NCBI GenBank assembly: GCA_937952305.1
Contig: CALFZO010000041.1
Span: forward strand, 11,248-75,247
DNA length: 64,000 nucleotides
Direction: 5' to 3'
From: an uncultured Anaerolineales bacterium
GTDB lineage: Bacteria > Chloroflexota > Anaerolineae > Anaerolineales > UBA6663
In this document: one piece after another, positions 16,871 to 24,882 of the stretch
How positions within the stretch are numbered: the first letter of the stretch is position 1
Layout of the letters: each line of letters starts with the position of its first letter
Position numbers and translations under genes: made by a program
The notes under the pieces: generated by a model
Databases searched by the model: none
The model's input: the letters and a program-made list of their open reading frames with translations, nothing else
What the model was told of the DNA's origin: nothing

Positions 16871-17719
16871 TTAAAGGTCGCGTTGCTGGAAGACGCGCAC
16901 CGCCAACCCCAGGACCACCAGGAGATAGACGACGGCGTAGCCCATCATCAACGGGCTGGGCACGGACGTGGAACTGAACGGGGAGACGAAGCCGGCGGCC
17001 TGCATCAACGGGGACGCCATCTCGTAAGCGGCCCGGCGCCAGAGCGCCTCGCTGGGGATGAGCAGGCTGGACAGGATGCCGATGTTGACGGCCGTGGTGT
17101 TGCGCAGGAACGCCCCGATCTGCTCGACCCAGCCGCCGATGAAGGCCAGGCCGTACAGACCGAAGACCACGCCGCCGGTCGCCAGCGCCGACAGGCGGCT
17201 GCTGCAGAGCAGGGTGACCGTCATGACCAGCAGGCCGGTCAGGTAGATGAGACTCAAGCCGCGCGGGATGTTCGGCGCGGTGTAGCCGGTCTGGAGCCAC
17301 AGGCTCACCATCACGCCGCCCGCCATCAGGAGCAGGTAGACGGCCAGCATGCCCGCGAAGCCCAGCCACTTGCCCAGCACCACCGCGCCGCGCCAGATCG
17401 GCTTGGTCACCAACGACTGGATCGTGCCGGTGGCGATCTCGCCGGCCAGGGTGTCGGCGGACAGCAGCGCGCCCATCGCCAGGGTCAGGAAGTTGACGGC
17501 GTACAGCCCGGCCATGAGCAGGAAGTTGTAGATGCCGTTGGTGGTTGCCTGTTCCAGGGGCTGGCCGCGCACGCTGCGCGTCAGGTCCTGGTTCAGGAAG
17601 TACAACCCGACGTTGTACAGGACCAAGAAAGCCACGCCGAGGATGAGCGCGGCCAGCGCGATCCGGCGGCGCAGCGCCTCGCGGAAGGTCAGACGGGCGA
17701 TCACAAAGATAGCGGGCAT
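16871..17719 (-). CDS. ABC transporter permease (ABC-2 type)
   Basis: 282 aa with six or so predicted membrane spans, including LAALILGVAFLVLYNVGLYFL near the N-terminus, a central GMLAVYLLLMAGGVMVSLWL and a C-terminal YAVVYLLVVLGLAVRVF. The segment DTLAGEIATGTIQSLVTKPIWRG is typical of ABC-2 permeases acting after partial insertion of the spans. ATG 17719 is used; the longer frame to 17965 overlaps the ATPase gene and has no family match. It is 29 bases downstream of the ATPase, with which it would form a complete exporter. The substrate is unknown. Confidence 0.88.
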   Translation of the reverse strand: MPAIFVIARLTFREALRRRIALAALILGVAFLVLYNVGLYFLNQDLTRSVRGQPLEQATTNGIYNFLLMAGLYAVNFLTLAMGALLSADTLAGEIATGTIQSLVTKPIWRGAVVLGKWLGFAGMLAVYLLLMAGGVMVSLWLQTGYTAPNIPRGLSLIYLTGLLVMTVTLLCSSRLSALATGGVVFGLYGLAFIGGWVEQIGAFLRNTTAVNIGILSSLLIPSEALWRRAAYEMASPLMQAAGFVSPFSSTSVPSPLMMGYAVVYLLVVLGLAVRVFQQRDL

Positions 17720-17748
17720 GGTGGGTGAGCCAGGGCTGGGCGGCGGCT

Positions 17749-18696
17749 TTACAGCCCGCCGTCCGTCCCGACGGTCTGGATGAAGACTTCCTCGAGCGAC
17801 AGCCGCTCCGGCTGGACCGCGTACACGTCGACGCCCTGGCCGACCAGGTAACGTGTGAGCGGCGGGAGGGCGGCCTCGCTGGCGACGGCCAGGCTGATCG
17901 TCTGGGTCACGACCGGCTCGCCAGGTTCGGCCGCCGCCGGATCCACGCGCACGTCGGCCGCCCACTGGCTCAGCCCGGCGGCCACCGCCGCTGTCACGCC
18001 GCGCGCCCGGATAGTGACGCTGGTTTCGCCCTCCACCAGGGTCTTGAGCTCGCTCACCCGGACCACCTCGCCGTGTTTGATGAAGGCCACCCGGTCACAC
18101 GTGATCTCGATCTCGCTGAGCAGGTGCGAGTTCAGGAAGACGGTGGTGCCGCGCGCCCGCAGGCCGTGGATGATGTCGCGCACCAGGCGCCGGCCCACCG
18201 GATCCAGGCCGGAGGTGGGCTCGTCCAGGAAGACCAGGGCCGGGTCGTTCAGCAGGGCCTGGGCCAGGCCGATGCGCTGGAGCATGCCTTTGGAGAAGGT
18301 GCGCAGCTGCTTGTGGCGGAACGGCGCCAGCCCCACCAGCTCGAGCAGTTCGTCGAGCCGGGCCTGCCGGCGGGCCGCCGCCAGGCCGTGCAGTTCGCCG
18401 TGGAGAGTGAGGAACTCCTCAGACGTCAGCCAGTCATGGAAGCGGAAGTGCTCGGGCAGGAAGCCCACTTGGGCGCGCGCCGCCCGCGTGCCCAGCGGCG
18501 CCCCCAGCAATTCGCCGGAGCCGGACGTCGGCGCCACCAGCCCCAGCAGCATTTTGATGGATGTGGTCTTGCCGGCGCCGTTCGGGCCGAGGAAGCCAAA
18601 GACCTCCCCGCGCTTAACCTGCAGGCTGAGCCCGCGCACGGCCACGTTGTCGCCGAACTCTTTGCGCAGGGCGTGTGTCTCGATGGCCAGGGACAT
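17749..18696 (-). CDS. ABC transporter ATP-binding protein
   Basis: 315 aa with Walker A (LGPNGAGKTTS), Q-loop, signature motif (FSKGMLQRIGLAQ), Walker B (LVFLDEPTSGLD) and switch His (LNSHLLSE). The C-terminal extension of about 90 residues is the regulatory domain seen in CcmA/NatA-like exporters. It pairs with the permease downstream. A 12-bp inverted repeat separates it from the sigma/anti-sigma operon upstream on the same strand, so it may be a separate transcript. Confidence 0.92.
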   Translation of the reverse strand: MSLAIETHALRKEFGDNVAVRGLSLQVKRGEVFGFLGPNGAGKTTSIKMLLGLVAPTSGSGELLGAPLGTRAARAQVGFLPEHFRFHDWLTSEEFLTLHGELHGLAAARRQARLDELLELVGLAPFRHKQLRTFSKGMLQRIGLAQALLNDPALVFLDEPTSGLDPVGRRLVRDIIHGLRARGTTVFLNSHLLSEIEITCDRVAFIKHGEVVRVSELKTLVEGETSVTIRARGVTAAVAAGLSQWAADVRVDPAAAEPGEPVVTQTISLAVASEAALPPLTRYLVGQGVDVYAVQPERLSLEEVFIQTVGTDGGL

Positions 18697-18707
18697 AGAA
18701 TGAGCAA

Positions 18708-18746
18708 GCGGAGAGCGCCCAGCCCTCCGGCTGAGGCGCTCTCCGC
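18708..18746 (-). terminator. Perfect 12-bp inverted repeat between anti-sigma gene and ABC genes
   Basis: GCGGAGAGCGCC and GGCGCTCTCCGC are separated by 15 bases. On the minus strand the hairpin is followed by TTGCTCATT, a weak U tract. A terminator is likely, or a partial one that lowers expression of the ABC genes. Confidence 0.55.
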
Positions 18747-18764
18747 GGCAGAGATCAGGTGGGA

Positions 18765-19931
18765 TTACCGCAGCGTCTTCGCCAGCGCCAGGCCGCGCTC
18801 CCAGGCGCCCAAGCCGCTGAGCGCATACACGCGGCCGTCCTTAACCCAGACCAGGGTGTAGTAGCCGTCCGGGTCGTTCTGGCCCATCACGTAGCCGTTG
18901 ACGCCGTCGACGCTCACGGCCTCATAGTCCGCGTCCTGCGGGATCGGGATCACCAGTGTCGACGTCCAGTCGACGGTCCGGCTGAAGGCGCGCGCCTCCT
19001 GGGCGGACATGCCGGTCAGTTGCAGCGCGATCTGGGCCAGCTGCGCCAGGTCGACGTCCGGCGGCGTCGTCACCGTCGGGCTGGGCACTTGCACCAGCAG
19101 CACGCAGTTCTCCAGGCCGCGCCGGCTGGACCGGCCCTCGAACTCGGACTCGCTCAGCGCCTGGCAGTCGCCGTAGGCGGCACTCACCCCGGCCGGGATG
19201 TCGACGTTCACGGTCGCGCCGTCCAGGGCCGCCGGCAACTCCAGGTCGCCGCGCCCCAGCTCGGCGACAATCGCCTGGGCCTGGGCGCGGTCCACCGTGA
19301 ACTCGAAGGTGCTGCCGGTCGTCACCAGGTAGGCCGGCCCGGCCAGGTCCGTCCGCAGCTCGCGCACCGCGAAGCCGGCCAGGTCGCTGGCTTCGGCCGC
19401 CGAGGCCGCCCGGCGCGGCTCCAGGGCCTCGCGGTCCACCGTGAATGACTCCGAGAAGCTCTGCGCCATCCGTTCGCCCAGGGCCTGGTTGCCGGCGATG
19501 TCCGGCAAAGCGCTCAGGTCGAGGGGCAGGAGCGTGACCTGCTGGACCCGGAACAGGCCCAGGAACTGGCCGGCCCAGGCGCGCACCGGCTCGAACGCCA
19601 GCGCGACGGTGAGGACGGCCGCGACACTGAGGGCGGCCCAGACCGGCCGCAGGGATCGGCTGAAAAGTCGTTGCAACATCGTTACCTTCTCCTGTTGAGT
19701 GTGCCGCGCCTGAAAACGGGCGAGCGCCGGGCGGGCGGCCAGGGTCGGATCGTCCGGCCGCGGCGCCAGGGCCGTGAAGCGCGCGGCGATGGCGGCCTGG
19801 CGCGCCGCCAGCCCGGCCAGGCGCGCCTGACATTGCGGGCAGCTGGTCAGATGGCGGGCGTCTGCGGCGGCCAGTTCGGCGTCCAGGTGGGCGCGCAGCT
19901 GTCCATCGGTGAGGTGTGGTGCCTGGTTCAT
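18765..19931 (-). CDS. Anti-sigma factor with zinc-finger (ZAS) domain and large extracytoplasmic domain
   Basis: 388 aa. The N-terminus holds the ZAS motif H27-x3-C31-x2-C34, used to bind an ECF sigma factor. One membrane span lies near residues 90-112 (WAALSVAAVLTVALAF). The roughly 275-residue extracytoplasmic part is not a familiar sensor domain, but it contains regularly spaced GPAYLVTT, VNVDIPAG and YTLVWVKDG strands. The start overlaps the sigma gene by four bases, so the pair is coupled and stoichiometric. The inducing signal is unknown. Confidence 0.88.
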   Translation of the reverse strand: MNQAPHLTDGQLRAHLDAELAAADARHLTSCPQCQARLAGLAARQAAIAARFTALAPRPDDPTLAARPALARFQARHTQQEKVTMLQRLFSRSLRPVWAALSVAAVLTVALAFEPVRAWAGQFLGLFRVQQVTLLPLDLSALPDIAGNQALGERMAQSFSESFTVDREALEPRRAASAAEASDLAGFAVRELRTDLAGPAYLVTTGSTFEFTVDRAQAQAIVAELGRGDLELPAALDGATVNVDIPAGVSAAYGDCQALSESEFEGRSSRRGLENCVLLVQVPSPTVTTPPDVDLAQLAQIALQLTGMSAQEARAFSRTVDWTSTLVIPIPQDADYEAVSVDGVNGYVMGQNDPDGYYTLVWVKDGRVYALSGLGAWERGLALAKTLR

Positions 19932-20479
19932 CGTTCGATCCCCTCCCCGTCCTCCAGCGCCCGGTAGCGCGCTGCGAAGTCGTCTTCGGCGCGCGCCAGC
20001 AGCGTGCCCACGGACGTTGGCGCCACGCCGAGGGCGGCCGCAATCTCTTTGTACGCGAAGCCCGAGTGGCGCAGGAGCAGCAGCTGCGCGTCGCGGGCCG
20101 GCAGCGCGTCCAGCACGGCGCGCACACGGCGGCGCGTCTCGGCGCGTTCGGCGGCCTCCGGCGGCTCCGGCGGCGCGGCGGGGCCGGCCGTTGCCTCGTA
20201 GCGTTGGCGCCGCTGGGCGGCGCGCAGCGCGTTATAGCCGAGGTTGGTGGCCACCCGGTACAGCCAGCCGCCGAGCGAGCCGCGCTGTTCGGGTGGGCGC
20301 TGATACAGCTGCCAGAAGGTCTCCAGCGCCAGGTCTTCGGCCTCAGCTGGGTCGCCCACCAGGCGCACCAGCACGCCGTACACGCGCGGCCAGTGCTCGA
20401 GGAAGAGCAGCTCGAACGAGGTGGGTTTGGCGCTGTCAGCGTCGCCGGCGCGGGCCGGGCGGTCAAGGGTCGCGGTCAC
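19928..20479 (-). CDS. ECF-type RNA polymerase sigma factor
   Basis: 183 aa, the usual ECF length. Region 2 spans about residues 20-85 (VYGVLVRLVGDPAEAEDLALETFWQ, GGWLYRVATNLGYN). Region 4 spans about 115-170 with a clear helix-turn-helix (YKEIAAALGVAPTSVGTLLARAEDDF). It is released from the anti-sigma factor encoded next. Its target promoters cannot be read from this window. A TATAGT hexamer on the minus strand (20525-20520) is a plausible housekeeping -10 element 40 bases upstream. Confidence 0.93.
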   Translation of the reverse strand: MTATLDRPARAGDADSAKPTSFELLFLEHWPRVYGVLVRLVGDPAEAEDLALETFWQLYQRPPEQRGSLGGWLYRVATNLGYNALRAAQRRQRYEATAGPAAPPEPPEAAERAETRRRVRAVLDALPARDAQLLLLRHSGFAYKEIAAALGVAPTSVGTLLARAEDDFAARYRALEDGEGIER

Positions 20480-20641
20480 CGGTGATTACGCGGCGCGTTG
20501 ATCGGACGCGCCGTCTACCACTATAACACCGGCCGGGAGGGGATTGTGACAGGCGGGCGCAGCGGCCGAGGTCTGAAGACGAACGGCGATGGTCTGGAGG
20601 AGCGGCCGCCGTTCGGCCTCGGTTCGTGGTCTCTGGTCAAC

Positions 20642-21625
20642 TTACGGCCGCCAATTCAGGAAGACTTCCAGGATGCGCCGGTTCTGCTCGAAGTCGGTGT
20701 CGCGATGGTTGGTGAGCTCGACGTCGAGGGCGGCCAGGCCCTGGTCGGCGGCCCAGTCCGAGAACTGGCCCGTGTACAGACAGCCGGTGTCGAGGGGCGG
20801 CCAGGGGTAATTGCTGACGGCGGCCACCGCCTCGGCCAGGCGCAGCGACGGGCGGTCGTCGGCGTAGCCGCCGGCGAAGATGCCCAGCGCGGCGCTGTGA
20901 TAGCTGATGGAGGCGTCGAAGTTGTGCGCCAGGATGAAGTCCGCCAGGGCGCGCGTCTCCGGCTCGGACAGCGGTGCGCTGCCGCCGGTGACCGGGCGGT
21001 AGACCCAGCAGCCGGAGCGCGGCCAGTCCGCCATCCAGTTGGACGGCCAGTTGCGGTTGAGGTCGACGCCGTTCTCGTTCATCTGGCCGTCCACGCCGCG
21101 CGCGCGGGCCAGCCCGTCTGGGTTGACGACGCGCACGAGGTGGAGCGTGACATCGGCGGGGATGAAGTCCGGGTGCTCGGCCAGGTACAGGATGAGCTGG
21201 TCGGCCAGGGCGACGGTGTTCCACTCGTAGCCGCCGTGGATGCCGGCGATGATCAGGCGCTCCACCGGGCCGTCACCAAACTGGTAAGCCTCCAGCGGCC
21301 GGCCGGCCACCGAATAGCCGATGACGGTCCGGTCTCCGGGCAGCGGCGTGACCGTGAAGGTCTGCGTGGGCGGCGGCGTGCGCGTGGCGGTGGCCGTGGC
21401 GGTGGGGAGGCGCGTGCGCGTCACCGTCGGCGATTGGTAGGGTGTGGCCGTCCAGGTGGGCGGCAAGGTGGGCAGGCCTTCGTCGGTGGTGGCAGCCGGC
21501 CGGGCCTGGGTGAAGACTGGCGGCACGCTGTCCAGGGCCAGGGCCGCGCCGCCGCAGCCGGCCGTGAGGAGCGCCAGCCCGGCCGCTCCGGCGAGCAGGG
21601 CAGTCGGGCCGTTACGGGGCCGCAT
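20642..21625 (-). CDS. Lipoprotein zinc carboxypeptidase (peptidase family M14)
   Basis: 327 aa. ATG 21625 gives a lipoprotein signal with Cys24 (LLTAGC). A Thr/Pro-rich linker of about 60 residues leads to an M14 domain. Zinc ligands are H and E in GIHGGYEWN, plus a later His in SISYHSAAL; DLNRNWPSN carries substrate-binding Arg, and the catalytic Glu is in ALDVELTNH. M14 enzymes trim C-terminal residues of peptides, sometimes peptidoglycan stem peptides. The gene overlaps the NUDIX gene by 14 bases. The longer frame extending to 21952 is only an antisense or out-of-frame continuation into nudix. Confidence 0.9.
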   Translation of the reverse strand: MRPRNGPTALLAGAAGLALLTAGCGGAALALDSVPPVFTQARPAATTDEGLPTLPPTWTATPYQSPTVTRTRLPTATATATRTPPPTQTFTVTPLPGDRTVIGYSVAGRPLEAYQFGDGPVERLIIAGIHGGYEWNTVALADQLILYLAEHPDFIPADVTLHLVRVVNPDGLARARGVDGQMNENGVDLNRNWPSNWMADWPRSGCWVYRPVTGGSAPLSEPETRALADFILAHNFDASISYHSAALGIFAGGYADDRPSLRLAEAVAAVSNYPWPPLDTGCLYTGQFSDWAADQGLAALDVELTNHRDTDFEQNRRILEVFLNWRP

Positions 21626-22145
21626 CAAACGTGATGACGAGTTGGTCGCGCTCGTCGTAAGTGTAGCTGGCGCTGAACGGCGGGTCGGCCGGGCGCATGG
21701 CCAGGACGCGCGGCAGGAGGGTGGGCAAGTCCTCCACCAGCTCGCGCTCGCCGATCCGGTCAGCGGGCACCCATTCCAGGGCGCCCTCGGGCGAGGGCGT
21801 GAACTCCCGGCTGAGGGCCGTGGCGGTGTAGACGTACAGCCCGATGCCGTCGGCCTCGCCGGTGTGGATGACGACCACGCCGCGCAGGCGCAGGTCGCGC
21901 ACGGGCAGGCCGGCCTCTTCCAGGATCTCGCGCTCGGCGGCGGCGGCCGCACCCTCGCCGCGTTCCAGGTGCCCGCCCAGGCCGTTGTAGCGGTTGGCCC
22001 AGATCTTCTTGGTCGGTGCGCCCTTCAGCAGCAGAACGTCCGCGCCGTGGGTGACGAAGCACAGCACGCGCGGGATCAGCTTGTAGCGGTCTTTGGACTT
22101 GGCGACGCCCTGGTCGGTGGCTGGCATGGCGGGTGGGGCGCTCAA
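21612..22145 (-). CDS. NUDIX hydrolase
   Basis: 177 aa with a complete Nudix box, G-x5-E-x7-REILEEAGL, at about residues 57-79. The protein resembles MutT-like 8-oxo-dGTP or ADP-ribose-type hydrolases, but specificity cannot be decided. It overlaps the amidase gene by four bases at its start and the M14 gene by 14 bases at its end, giving a tight three-gene minus-strand operon. Confidence 0.9.
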   Translation of the reverse strand: MSAPPAMPATDQGVAKSKDRYKLIPRVLCFVTHGADVLLLKGAPTKKIWANRYNGLGGHLERGEGAAAAAEREILEEAGLPVRDLRLRGVVVIHTGEADGIGLYVYTATALSREFTPSPEGALEWVPADRIGERELVEDLPTLLPRVLAMRPADPPFSASYTYDERDQLVITFDAAP

Positions 22146-22804
22146 CCGTCGGGCAACAACTGGCGCTTGAGCGGCGATAAGGTGGCGCGATAGGCCGCGA
22201 GCTGCTCGCGGAAGCGGGCCATAAAGGCGAGGCCGGGGTCCCGTTTCAGGCCGCGGTCGTCGCGTTCGTAGTGCCCGACGACCTTCGCGAACGGGATGTC
22301 ATAGAAGTCCATCAGCTGGGACACCAGGCGCACCGTCAGCCGCACCTGGCTCTCAGCCGGCGCGAACTCCGGCTGGTCAAAGTCGCGCCCGGCCAGCTCG
22401 ACATTGAGCGCGATCCAGTTGTAACCCTTGGCGCCGTAGGATTCCTGGGCCAGCCCACGGTAGAGCGGCAGCATCTGCAGCCCGCGCCGGTCGTCCACGG
22501 CGAAGTGCGCGGACTGGCGCAGGTAGGCCAGCGTCTCGTAGGTGACGGCCGCCTTCCACAATTCGCGGCCGTTGCGGTTGCCGTCCCAGTGCAAGATGAT
22601 TTCACCCGGCCGGATCAGGGTGTCGGCGTAGCAGTCGGCCGGCAGCTCGCGGTAATCGGCCAGCGGCGTGAAGTAGACGCGCTCGCCCGGGGGCGCGGCG
22701 TCTGGCCGCGCGGCCTTCGGCCGAAGCGGAGCTGGGAGCGCGGCCGCGGCGCCCAGGCAGGCGGCGGCCCGCAGAAAGCGGCGGCGGGACCAAGGGACAG
22801 ACAC
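22142..22804 (-). CDS. Tat-exported N-acetylmuramoyl-L-alanine amidase-like protein
   Basis: 220 aa. GTG 22804 is the likely start: a perfect TATAAT stands six bases upstream on the minus strand, and the product opens with a Tat signal (SRRRFLRAAAC) and a hydrophobic stretch. The mature domain has amidase-2 features: zinc ligands in IILHWDGN and VVGHYERDDRG, plus SAHFAVDDRRG near residue 120. These enzymes cut the bond between muramic acid and the stem peptide. The codon before this start encodes no plausible signal. Together with the M14 peptidase it suggests a cell-wall turnover operon. Confidence 0.8.
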   Translation of the reverse strand: MSVPWSRRRFLRAAACLGAAAALPAPLRPKAARPDAAPPGERVYFTPLADYRELPADCYADTLIRPGEIILHWDGNRNGRELWKAAVTYETLAYLRQSAHFAVDDRRGLQMLPLYRGLAQESYGAKGYNWIALNVELAGRDFDQPEFAPAESQVRLTVRLVSQLMDFYDIPFAKVVGHYERDDRGLKRDPGLAFMARFREQLAAYRATLSPLKRQLLPDG

Positions 22805-22810
22805 AAGTGG

Positions 22811-22816
22811 ATTATA
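22811..22816 (-). promoter_or_regulatory. -10 box (TATAAT) for leaderless amidase gene
   Basis: TATAAT on the minus strand ends six bases before GTG 22804. It supports GTG 22804 over the ATG at 22870. Confidence 0.65.
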
Positions 22817-22961
22817 CCGTCGGCGCCGCAACCTTATGGCGAGGCCTGCGTAGAGAGAAGCGAGGATCACCGGACACTGGGACCCAGACTGTACGCCGCC
22901 CGGTTAGCGCCAATGTCAGCCTGCAGCGTGCTGAACGTCTGCAAGAAACTAACGGGCGATG

Positions 22962-22967
22962 TACAAT
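22962..22967 (+). promoter_or_regulatory. -10 box (TACAAT) for the coiled-coil/SPFH pair
   Basis: TACAAT lies 65 bases before ATG 23033, whose ribosome binding site is AAGGAG. Nothing else is seen in 22805-23032. Confidence 0.45.
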
Positions 22968-23032
22968 AGGCGCGCAAAAGCGAAACTTTCCACTGGCGTC
23001 CCCGACCCCGGCACATCAAGGAGAGCACACCC

Positions 23033-23551
23033 ATGAGCGATCTGTTCCAAAAGATCACTGACGCGAAGGGCCTGTTGGAGAAGATCGTCAGCAAGATCCC
23101 GGGCTTCAGCGGCTACATTGAGAAGGAAGGCCGCCGCGAGGCCGATAAGCTCCTGCGCGACACCATCGCCAAGCGCTATGGCGTGGAGCTGGACCGGCTG
23201 GCGCTGCTGCAGACCCAACTGATTTCCAGCGGCGGCCTGGAGTACCTCGACGACGTCCAGGAGGCGGTCACCCGCTTGCAGCGCTTCGTCGACATGGTCA
23301 AGACGGCTGAACGCGGCTACGCCGGCTTCTTCGACGCCATCAAGGTGAACGAGACCGAACTGGCCAAGTTGTACGCCTTCGACAGCGCCCTGCTCGAGAA
23401 CGCCGGGCGCGTGACCGAAGCCGTCAACGGCCTGGAGACCGCCGTCAACAACAATGAGGGCGTCCCGGGCGCGGCCCGCAAGGTGACGGCCCTGGTGGCG
23501 GAGTGCAACACCACTTTTGAGCGCCGCAAGGAAGTGTTGCTGGCCAACTGA
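23033..23551 (+). CDS. Helical (coiled-coil) protein of unknown function, upstream of SPFH gene
   Basis: 172 aa, entirely helical in character, with heptad-like stretches (YLDDVQEAVTRLQRFVDMVKTAERG) and no signal peptide or membrane span. There is a good AAGGAG ribosome binding site. I do not recognise the family; it is not PspA. It lies upstream of the SPFH-domain gene in the same direction, separated by 136 bases that contain a GCCGGC-TTTT-GCCGGC hairpin at 23589-23604 which could moderate read-through. A partnership with the SPFH protein is inferred from position only. Confidence 0.75.
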   Translation: MSDLFQKITDAKGLLEKIVSKIPGFSGYIEKEGRREADKLLRDTIAKRYGVELDRLALLQTQLISSGGLEYLDDVQEAVTRLQRFVDMVKTAERGYAGFFDAIKVNETELAKLYAFDSALLENAGRVTEAVNGLETAVNNNEGVPGAARKVTALVAECNTTFERRKEVLLAN

Positions 23552-23588
23552 CGCCCAGACCGATTGACGACCGTGTCAGACGCCCCCT

Positions 23589-23604
23589 GCCGGCTTTTGC
23601 CGGC
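23589..23604 (+). other. Short perfect hairpin between coiled-coil and SPFH genes
   Basis: GCCGGC/GCCGGC with a TTTT loop, flanked by partly paired CCCTG and CAGGG. There is no U tract, so it is more likely a processing or stability element than a terminator. Confidence 0.4.
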
Positions 23605-23687
23605 GGACAGGGTTCAGCCTAACAAGCCCGACCGATTGCAGCCCGACGCCATCTCATCCTGGGGGGCGGGGCACTAGGAGACAAGCG

Positions 23688-24797
23688 ATGTTCAAGAATC
23701 CTTCTGGACGCATCTTCGACATCATCGATTACCCCAACATGGGGGCGAACGAGATCGTGCGGCGCCTGCCGGAAGGCGGCAACGGCAACTTCCGCATCGG
23801 CTCGCAGGTGCGCGTGTATGAGGGCCAGGCGGCCGTCTTCTTCCGCGACGGCAAGGCCCTGGACGTCTTCGGCCCCGGCCAGCACACCATCACCACCGCC
23901 AATATCCCCTACCTGATCGACCTGGTGGGCAAGCTCTTCAATGAGCGCTCGCCCTTCGCGGCCGACGTGGTCTTCGTGAACACCAAGGAGTTCGCGGAGA
24001 TGGGCTGGGGCACGCCGCAGCCCATCCTGGTGAAGAACCCGGGCTTCGGCCTGGGCGTGGCGCTGCTGCAGGCCTTTGGCACCTATGCCTTCCAGGTCTC
24101 CAACCCGCAGCAGTTCGTGGCCCAAGTGGTCGGCGCGCAGGGCCGCTTCACCACCAACGAGATCCAGAACCGCTTCCGCTCCATCATCCTGTCTAAGCTG
24201 CAGGACCTGCTGGCCGAGACGGCCACCAAGGGCAACAAGAACGTGATGGAGCTGGTGGCCCTGACCGAGGAGATCGGGGCGGGCGTGCGCGCCAAGAGCC
24301 AGGAAGACTTCAAGGCCATTGGCGTCACCCTCAAGCAGATCTACGTCAACAGCATCAAGCCGGATGAGCGCGGCGCCGAGCAGCTGCGCGCGATGGGCAT
24401 GCTGGACATGGCCACCTACACCCAGCTGCAGGCCGCCGACGCCATGCGCGACGCGGCCAAGAACCCGTCCGGCGGCGCGGGCCTGACGGCCGGCATTGGC
24501 GCCGGCGTGGGCTTGGCCAACATCATGGGGCAGGCGCTCCAGGGCGGTATGCAGAACACCGTCCAGGGCGGCCAGATGCAGCAGGCCACGGCGGCCGGGG
24601 CGGCGGCGGGAGCCGGCGCGGCGGCGGCCGGGGCGGCGGTGCCGGACGTGATGTCGCCGGCCCAGGCGGCGGCCTATCTGCAGGTGTCGGAAGAAGACGT
24701 CATGCAGATGATCAACGAAGGCCAGCTCAAGGCCAAGAAGATCGGCTCGGCCTACCGCATCGGCAAGGGCACGCTGGACGAGTTCCTCAAGAGCTGA
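23688..24797 (+). CDS. SPFH (band 7)-domain protein with C-terminal excisionase-like helix-turn-helix
   Basis: 369 aa. Residues 1-250 or so form an SPFH domain of the YdjI/virion-core-like branch (SQVRVYEGQAAVFFRDGKALDVFGPGQHTI, NTKEFAEMGWGTPQPI, VGAQGRFTTNEIQN). After a Gly/Ala-rich low-complexity linker (about 265-315) the last 50 residues are a helix-turn-helix of the excisionase/MerR-like kind (SPAQAAAYLQVSEEDVMQMI, YRIGKGTLDEFL). SPFH proteins form membrane-associated rings. Pairing with a DNA-binding-like domain is unusual, although in this group such a domain may mediate protein contacts instead. The ribosome binding site is AGGAG, and a strong terminator follows. Confidence 0.85.
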   Translation: MFKNPSGRIFDIIDYPNMGANEIVRRLPEGGNGNFRIGSQVRVYEGQAAVFFRDGKALDVFGPGQHTITTANIPYLIDLVGKLFNERSPFAADVVFVNTKEFAEMGWGTPQPILVKNPGFGLGVALLQAFGTYAFQVSNPQQFVAQVVGAQGRFTTNEIQNRFRSIILSKLQDLLAETATKGNKNVMELVALTEEIGAGVRAKSQEDFKAIGVTLKQIYVNSIKPDERGAEQLRAMGMLDMATYTQLQAADAMRDAAKNPSGGAGLTAGIGAGVGLANIMGQALQGGMQNTVQGGQMQQATAAGAAAGAGAAAAGAAVPDVMSPAQAAAYLQVSEEDVMQMINEGQLKAKKIGSAYRIGKGTLDEFLKS

Positions 24798-24815
24798 CGC
24801 GCAGTTACGGAACCC

Positions 24816-24853
24816 AAAGCCGGGCGGGAGGCCATCCCGCCCGGCTTTTTTTG
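24816..24853 (+). terminator. Intrinsic terminator after SPFH gene
   Basis: AAAGCCGGGCGGGA and TCCCGCCCGGCTTT form a perfect 14-bp stem with a 5-base loop, followed by TTTTT. Confidence 0.92.
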
Positions 24854-24882
24854 TTGCGTTTTGCGTTTGCTCAGGGGCGCGC

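Noticed and set aside
20642..21952. Long version of the M14 peptidase
   Set aside because: The first 109 codons overlap the NUDIX gene and read as arginine/serine-rich nonsense; the lipoprotein signal starts at 21625.
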